Positions 59,231 through 64,000 of a stretch of DNA of 64,000 bases are shown here, in pieces (position 1 is the stretch's first letter; every line of letters begins with the position of its first letter). A program made the translations under genes and the position numbers. The DNA comes from an uncultured Saprospiraceae bacterium (lineage in GTDB: Bacteria > Bacteroidota > Bacteroidia > Chitinophagales > Saprospiraceae): NCBI GenBank assembly GCA_938016265.1, contig CALLWB010000001.1, positions 161,373 through 225,372 of the forward strand, read 5' to 3'. The notes beneath the pieces were generated by a model. That model did not search any database and had not been told where the DNA came from. It was given only the letters and a program-made list of their open reading frames with translations.

Positions 59231-61048
59231 ATGAAAAGTTTAATCTCCTTGTTATTAATGCTTAGTATTTCCTATTCAGCATTATCACAAAATATTGGTA
59301 TCAATACCAATTCTCCAAATCCAAATGCTGCCCTTGATGTCGAATCTACGGATAAGGGGCTACTTATTCCTCGTTTAACAACAACTCAAAGAACCGCCCT
59401 AGGCGCTACACTTGGAGCTGTTGATGAATCACTGATTATCTATGACAAAGACGACACCCTTTTCTATTTTTGGGATGGCCTAAACTGGACAAGCCTTGGA
59501 GACACTGACCGACAAAACCTGATCGGTGCTACACTAAACGGCAACATGCTCCAAATCGATATCGAAAATGGCAATCCTGCAATCGTCGATCTCTCTGCTC
59601 TAGTGACTAGTGGATCCAGTAATACTGCAAATACAACTCCTGTGGTCGGATCTTCAGGTGTCAAAATGGCGAAATTGGTGGAGGCACAATGTCAAAACTA
59701 CCTTACTGGTATGGCTTATATCGGTGCAGACGACAATATTTGGTCTCATGGCTATGGTGGTGATTATTCTTATGGAACCCCAGGAAGAACAAACAATGCT
59801 CTAAAGCCAGTAATACAAGTGGTCGACCCAATAAATGGACCCAAAATTGGAAAATGGAAACACGTTTTTATAGAACCAAGGGTCCTTTGGGCAATCACCG
59901 ACGAGGGCGAAGTCTTCAGAAGAGGCAAAGCAAACAACGGACAGCTAGGAAATGGATCAGCATCTACTCCACTGCCGTATTTAACAAAAATGTCTTTTTT
60001 TGAAACGAACAATATTAAGGTAAAATACCTCTACATTTCTCCAACAACTACATACCCGATTACTAGTGAAGGAACATCCGTTTTCGCTTTAACCGAAGAT
60101 GGAGATGTCTATTGTTGGGGCAAAAACAATATCGGACAACTTGGAATTGGAAATATAATCGATCAATTAACTCCAGTGAAAATAACAGGTTTAGACTTCC
60201 AGTTTATTCACAAAATGACTCAATCCGGTGGTGCAGGTAGTGGACTGTCCGTAGCGGCCCTCGACACCCTAAATTCAATATATATATGGGGTGACAACGG
60301 ATATGGCCAATTGGGATTAGGGAGTAACACCGACCAAACCTCACCAGCATTAGTACCTGGAATAACTGCGACAGAAATAGTGATGAGAAGAATTAGCTAC
60401 GGAACAACTTTGATAACAACACCCTCGGGAGCAGTAATGGGAGCAGGATGGAACGGCGATGGCGCGCTTGGTGATGGGACCAAATCCAACAAAAATCTAT
60501 TTACTCCAACGACGACCACATTCACCAATGCAAAAACGCTGATATTGGGCGCAAACTCTAGAGCCTCCATCGTGGTTACTGATGATGGCCACTTGTATGT
60601 TGCTGGATACAACGGAGAATATGGGTCTGGGCTTGGGACGGCTTCCAATGCTGATGTAACAGATTTTGTTATGCCGATTGCCCCCTTCCAGGGAATGGTG
60701 AAGAAAGCAGTATTCCAAGGATATGGAAGTTATAAGTCGATCCACGTGCTCGACACCCTAGGTAGAATTTGGGCCTGTGGTGAAAACCGGGGAGGCCAAC
60801 TAGGTACTGGCTCTACTCATAATGCCGACCCAGATGGCCTGTTTACCAGAGCAATGGACGAACTAAACGGTGCCGTTAAATTTGTAGACATTCAAGGATA
60901 TGGTCATTATCAATATGATTATTACAGCACTGTTGCCTTGACGGAAGATGGTCGAGTCATGACGACCGGGGCCCCACAATACGGAAAAACCGGACAAGAT
61001 GACACCTCTTATTTTAGATACTATTACAAATTAATAAATTTTCAATAA
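59231..61048 (+). CDS. Secreted RCC1-repeat protein, array copy 1
   Basis: 605 residues. Signal peptide ending SALSQ, then NIGINTNSPNPNAALDVEST, the opening module of this array, ending in FYFWDGLNWTSL. The rest is about seven RCC1 repeats (SVFALTEDGDVYCWGKNNIGQLGIG, SIYIWGDNGYGQLGLG, RIWACGENRGGQLGTG), the spacing of a seven-bladed propeller. No T9SS tag, so its release is uncertain; it may use another route or stay periplasmic. RCC1 propellers bind proteins, DNA or ligands. Followed by two small hairpins and copy 2. Confidence 0.85.
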   Translation: MKSLISLLLMLSISYSALSQNIGINTNSPNPNAALDVESTDKGLLIPRLTTTQRTALGATLGAVDESLIIYDKDDTLFYFWDGLNWTSLGDTDRQNLIGATLNGNMLQIDIENGNPAIVDLSALVTSGSSNTANTTPVVGSSGVKMAKLVEAQCQNYLTGMAYIGADDNIWSHGYGGDYSYGTPGRTNNALKPVIQVVDPINGPKIGKWKHVFIEPRVLWAITDEGEVFRRGKANNGQLGNGSASTPLPYLTKMSFFETNNIKVKYLYISPTTTYPITSEGTSVFALTEDGDVYCWGKNNIGQLGIGNIIDQLTPVKITGLDFQFIHKMTQSGGAGSGLSVAALDTLNSIYIWGDNGYGQLGLGSNTDQTSPALVPGITATEIVMRRISYGTTLITTPSGAVMGAGWNGDGALGDGTKSNKNLFTPTTTTFTNAKTLILGANSRASIVVTDDGHLYVAGYNGEYGSGLGTASNADVTDFVMPIAPFQGMVKKAVFQGYGSYKSIHVLDTLGRIWACGENRGGQLGTGSTHNADPDGLFTRAMDELNGAVKFVDIQGYGHYQYDYYSTVALTEDGRVMTTGAPQYGKTGQDDTSYFRYYYKLINFQ

Positions 61049-61105
61049 GGTTAGATGTCTAACCTTCAGGGATAGCAAATTAAAGGCAACAATTAAATTT
61101 GCCTT
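61047..61105 (+). terminator. Hairpins between array copies 1 and 2
   Basis: AAGGTTAG / CTAACCTT (61047-61066, 8 bp, 4-base loop, starting within the stop codon) and AAGGCAA / TTGCCTT (61083-61105). No T-run, so may be processing or attenuation sites instead. Confidence 0.4.
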
Positions 61106-61170
61106 CACTGTGCAATCCAACTTGTTTTTCTGCTCTATCTACCCTTTTATTAACATTAAAGAAAATGCCC

Positions 61171-63294
61171 ATGAAATTTTTCATCTACATTTTATTAATT
61201 GTAGGTTTCTCCTGCACCGCATTTGCTCAAAATGTCGGAATCAACACCACAACGCCCAACCCACAAGCAGCACTCGATGTCGAGTCCACAGACAAAGGAG
61301 TCCTCCTCCCAAGATTAACAACCGCCCAGAGAACCACGCTTGGGTCTTCTCTTGGTCTTACACACGAGTCATTATTAGTCTTCGATAAAGACGATGCACA
61401 ATTTTATTTTTGGGACGGTACTACTTGGTCAATTCTCGATCAAACCGGAACGGACGATCAAGGTCTAAATGCAGCCCTTACCGGGAATATGCTCCAAATT
61501 GATATCGAAGACGGCGTGTCAGCAATGGTCGACCTCACCGCACTCAAAGACGACGCCGACAACGACCCAACCAACGAAATCGAACTCCCAATGACTGCAA
61601 TGCCTGGACAAGTCCTCACTTGGGACGGAATGGCCTGGATCGCTCAAGATGCTGGACCAGGAGCAGATGGCTGGGGCACAGACGTTGTCAATACTGCTGG
61701 CACAAATATCTCAGGAGATGGAACCGTCGCAAACCCTATAGAGATGACCGAAGTAGACGGCGACACCACCAACGAAATTCAAGACATCACCCTGACAGGA
61801 ACAGAATTAACCATCTCGGATGGATCGACTGTCGATCTTGCCCCAATAGCAGGCGCAGGTTCTAGTGGGACGGCTAATACTACACCGATTGTAGGCTCCT
61901 CAGGAGTGAAAATAGTGAAATTACAAGAACCATCGGCGCAAAATGATGTTCTTGGAATGGCTTATATAGGTGCAGACGACAATATTTGGACACATGGGTA
62001 TGGTTCATTTTATGTATGGGGAGTGCCAGGCCGTAATACAGATGCTCTAAAACCCGTTGTCCAACCGATCAACCCTGTTAATGGAGAAAAAATTGGAAAA
62101 TGGAAGCATGTTTTTGCTACCAGAACAACTCTGTGGGCACTAACGGATGAAGGGGAAGTTTTCCGACGAGGTTATGCCTACAATGGACAATTAGGTAATG
62201 GATCAACCTCTGCCCACCTACCATTTCTTACCAAAATGACTTTTTTTGAAACCAACAACCTAAAAGTAAAATACCTTTGCATGCCGCCAGGTAATGTTTT
62301 TAACTCATCGGGATCTAATGTTGGACATTCTGTTTTTGCAATAACGGAAGATGGTGACGTTTACAGCTGGGGGAGAAACAACTACGGTCAATTGGGTATT
62401 GGTAATACTGTTCAACAATTGACCCCTGTAAAAATTACAGGTTTGGACTTTCAATTTGTACATAAAATGGCTCAATCAGGCAGTTCTAGTGGAGTTTCGG
62501 TTGCTGCGTTAGACACCTTAAATAGCGTTTATATCTGGGGTTACAACGGCTATGGACAATTGGGACTAGGAAATACATCAAACTATAGCGCGCCAGCATT
62601 AGTAACAGGCGTTACCGCTAAGGAGATCCTGATGACAAAGCTTAGTTGGGGAACAACAATGATAATCAACCCCAATGGTGAAGTGAAAAGCGCTGGGTAC
62701 AATGTATATGGAATAATTGGCGATGGGACAACTACCAACAAAAATGTTTTTACTCCAACAATGACTCCTTTTACCAATGCACGTTCGATTCATATGGATG
62801 TAGCAAACTATGTAGGGGCCATCGTCACTGATGATGGTTATCTATATGTTGCAGGTGATAACCCAGACTATGGTCTTGGAGTGGGCACTACATCAGGTAA
62901 ATATTCAGATTATATTATGCCTGCTGGACCTTTTCAGGGCATGGTTGATAAAGTCCATATCGGAGGATGGGGTAGCTATAAATCCTTGCATCTTATCGAC
63001 ACCTTAGGAAGAATCTGGAGTTGTGGTGAAAATAGAAGTGGACAATTGGGACAGGGAGGAACCCACGATCCAGACCCTGATGGTCTATTTTCCAGAGCAA
63101 TTGATGAGTTGAGTGGGGCAGTCAAATTTGTTGACATTCGTGCCATTGGTCATTTCCGTTACGATTATTTTTCGACGGTGGTTCTGACAGAAGATGGACG
63201 TGTCATGATTGCAGGAGCCCCACAATATGGAAAGACAGGGCAAGGGGATAACTCCTATTTCCGTCGCTACTTCGAATTGATCAATTTCAATTAA
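61171..63294 (+). CDS. Secreted RCC1-repeat protein, array copy 2
   Basis: 707 residues from ATG 61171 (an ATG six bases earlier is also possible). Signal peptide ending TAFAQ. Opening module as copy 1, then an insert of about 100 residues (DQTGTDDQGLNAALTGNML through DDADNDPTNEIELPMTAMPG and ISDGSTVDLAP) that copy 1 lacks, then about seven RCC1 repeats with clear homology to copy 1. The insert is of the type common in bacteroidetal long surface proteins. Start chosen by analogy with the CCC-ATG-AAA pattern of copy 1. Confidence 0.85.
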   Translation: MKFFIYILLIVGFSCTAFAQNVGINTTTPNPQAALDVESTDKGVLLPRLTTAQRTTLGSSLGLTHESLLVFDKDDAQFYFWDGTTWSILDQTGTDDQGLNAALTGNMLQIDIEDGVSAMVDLTALKDDADNDPTNEIELPMTAMPGQVLTWDGMAWIAQDAGPGADGWGTDVVNTAGTNISGDGTVANPIEMTEVDGDTTNEIQDITLTGTELTISDGSTVDLAPIAGAGSSGTANTTPIVGSSGVKIVKLQEPSAQNDVLGMAYIGADDNIWTHGYGSFYVWGVPGRNTDALKPVVQPINPVNGEKIGKWKHVFATRTTLWALTDEGEVFRRGYAYNGQLGNGSTSAHLPFLTKMTFFETNNLKVKYLCMPPGNVFNSSGSNVGHSVFAITEDGDVYSWGRNNYGQLGIGNTVQQLTPVKITGLDFQFVHKMAQSGSSSGVSVAALDTLNSVYIWGYNGYGQLGLGNTSNYSAPALVTGVTAKEILMTKLSWGTTMIINPNGEVKSAGYNVYGIIGDGTTTNKNVFTPTMTPFTNARSIHMDVANYVGAIVTDDGYLYVAGDNPDYGLGVGTTSGKYSDYIMPAGPFQGMVDKVHIGGWGSYKSLHLIDTLGRIWSCGENRSGQLGQGGTHDPDPDGLFSRAIDELSGAVKFVDIRAIGHFRYDYFSTVVLTEDGRVMIAGAPQYGKTGQGDNSYFRRYFELINFN

Positions 63295-63315
63295 ATAACT
63301 TTCTCATAATTATAC

Positions 63316-63352
63316 CGGGAAGGCTGTTTACTCTGCAGGCTTCCTAATTTTT
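63316..63352 (+). terminator. Possible terminator after array copy 2
   Basis: GGAAGGCTG / CAGGCTTCC (one mismatch, 9-base loop) followed by TAATTTTTC. Moderate support. Confidence 0.45.
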
Positions 63353-63383
63353 CTACCTCATTTTTTTAACAAAACCCAATGCT

Positions 63384-64000
63384 ATGAAAAACCTTTTCTA
63401 CTCTTTGATAATGATATGTTTTACCTATACCGGGTTCGCTCAAAATGTAGGTATCAATACTACAACTCCTAACCCACAAGCAGTACTCGATGTCGAATCT
63501 ACAGACAAGGGAGTCCTCCTCCCAAGATTGACAACCATGCAAAGAATGACACTTGGATCTTCTCTTGGTCTTACACACGAGTCCCTACTAGTCTTCGATA
63601 AAGACGATGCGCAGTTTTATTTTTGGGACGGCACCGCCTGGTCAAATCTTGACGATACAGGAACGGATAACCAAGGTTTAAATGCAGCCCTTACCGGGAA
63701 CATGCTTCAAATTGATATCCAGGATGGGGTGTCTGCAATGGTAGACTTGACCTCGCTAAAAGACGACGCAGACAACGACCCAACCAATGAGATCGAACTT
63801 CCCATGACCGCCATGCCTGGACAAGTCCTTACCTGGGACGGATCAGCCTGGATCGCTCAAGATGCCGGACCAGGAGCAGATGGCTGGGGCACCGAGATTG
63901 TCAACACCATGGGAAACAACATTTCAGGAGACGGTACTCCCGCCAACCCACTAATCGTTTCAGTAGCAGACAGCAGCAGAACCAACGAAATACAAGACAT
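63384..64000 (+). CDS. Secreted RCC1-array copy 3, 3' end cut by window edge
   Basis: At least 205 codons, open to the last base. Signal peptide ending TGFAQ, then an opening module and the same ~100-residue insert as copy 2, nearly identical residue by residue up to GADGWGTEIVN, after which it diverges. The RCC1 part is expected beyond the window. The near identity to copy 2 points to recent duplication. Confidence 0.85.
   Translation, partial: MKNLFYSLIMICFTYTGFAQNVGINTTTPNPQAVLDVESTDKGVLLPRLTTMQRMTLGSSLGLTHESLLVFDKDDAQFYFWDGTAWSNLDDTGTDNQGLNAALTGNMLQIDIQDGVSAMVDLTSLKDDADNDPTNEIELPMTAMPGQVLTWDGSAWIAQDAGPGADGWGTEIVNTMGNNISGDGTPANPLIVSVADSSRTNEIQD

Noticed and set aside
61047..61105. Insertion-element inverted ends
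   Set aside because: Arms of only 7-8 bp, no transposase and no target duplication; simply small hairpins.

Overview
This is chromosomal DNA from a member of the Bacteroidota, most likely a marine or freshwater Saprospiria-type organism. The phylum call rests on several independent signs: C-terminal type IX secretion (T9SS) sorting domains, a DUF1800/DUF1501 gene pair, DUF4292 and other phylum-typical lipoproteins, Bacteroidota-type promoters (TTTG, about 19-21 bases, TAnnTTTG), few Shine-Dalgarno sites, and a carB without the C-terminal regulatory domain. The Saprospiria placement is an inference from gene content. No insertion sequence, prophage, integron, rRNA or CRISPR array is visible.

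Layout. 1-7.2 kb: end of carB, Mn-type superoxide dismutase with its terminator, an alpha/beta hydrolase, a three-gene run (small L7/L12-like membrane protein, AI-2E family transporter, SET protein) and a DUF1761 protein. 7.5-13.2 kb: acylphosphatase, a large T9SS protein with a metalloprotease fold whose catalytic Glu is replaced by Gln, an SDR-type threonine dehydrogenase, tRNA-Asn and a PfkB kinase. 13.2-22.5 kb: accessory-looking region with a fibre-like secreted protein, a two-gene operon with a cytoplasmic trypsin-like protease, a pair of ~500-residue paralogues of unknown function, an unknown 167-residue protein, a 41-residue membrane smORF and several RNA hairpins. 22.5-38.5 kb: lipoproteins, two SDR/methyltransferase-type enzymes, uvrA, two ECF sigma factors (one with a zinc-finger anti-sigma partner), rnhB, a TPR protein, an LRR protein with a BRCT-like centre, a TonB-domain protein and a GbsR-type regulator with a clear self-operator. 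38.5-48.2 kb: crotonase-family enzyme, M1 aminopeptidase lipoprotein, membrane protein, mnmG and radA. 48.2-53.3 kb: three outer-membrane barrels, TetR regulator, AAA ATPase and a probable response-regulator remnant. 53.3-64 kb: a surface/secretion block made of an operon (fibre-like protein, DUF1800, DUF1501-T9SS) divergent from a tandem array of three RCC1-propeller proteins, the last running off the window.

How genes fit together. Housekeeping genes (carB, sodA, uvrA, rnhB, mnmG, radA, tRNA-Asn) are scattered among lineage-specific envelope genes. The least explained parts are the protease operon at 14.4-16.8 kb, the paralogue pair at 17.8-21.5 kb and the surface block at 53.3-64 kb. None of these can be called a proven new system from sequence alone; they are the best candidates here.
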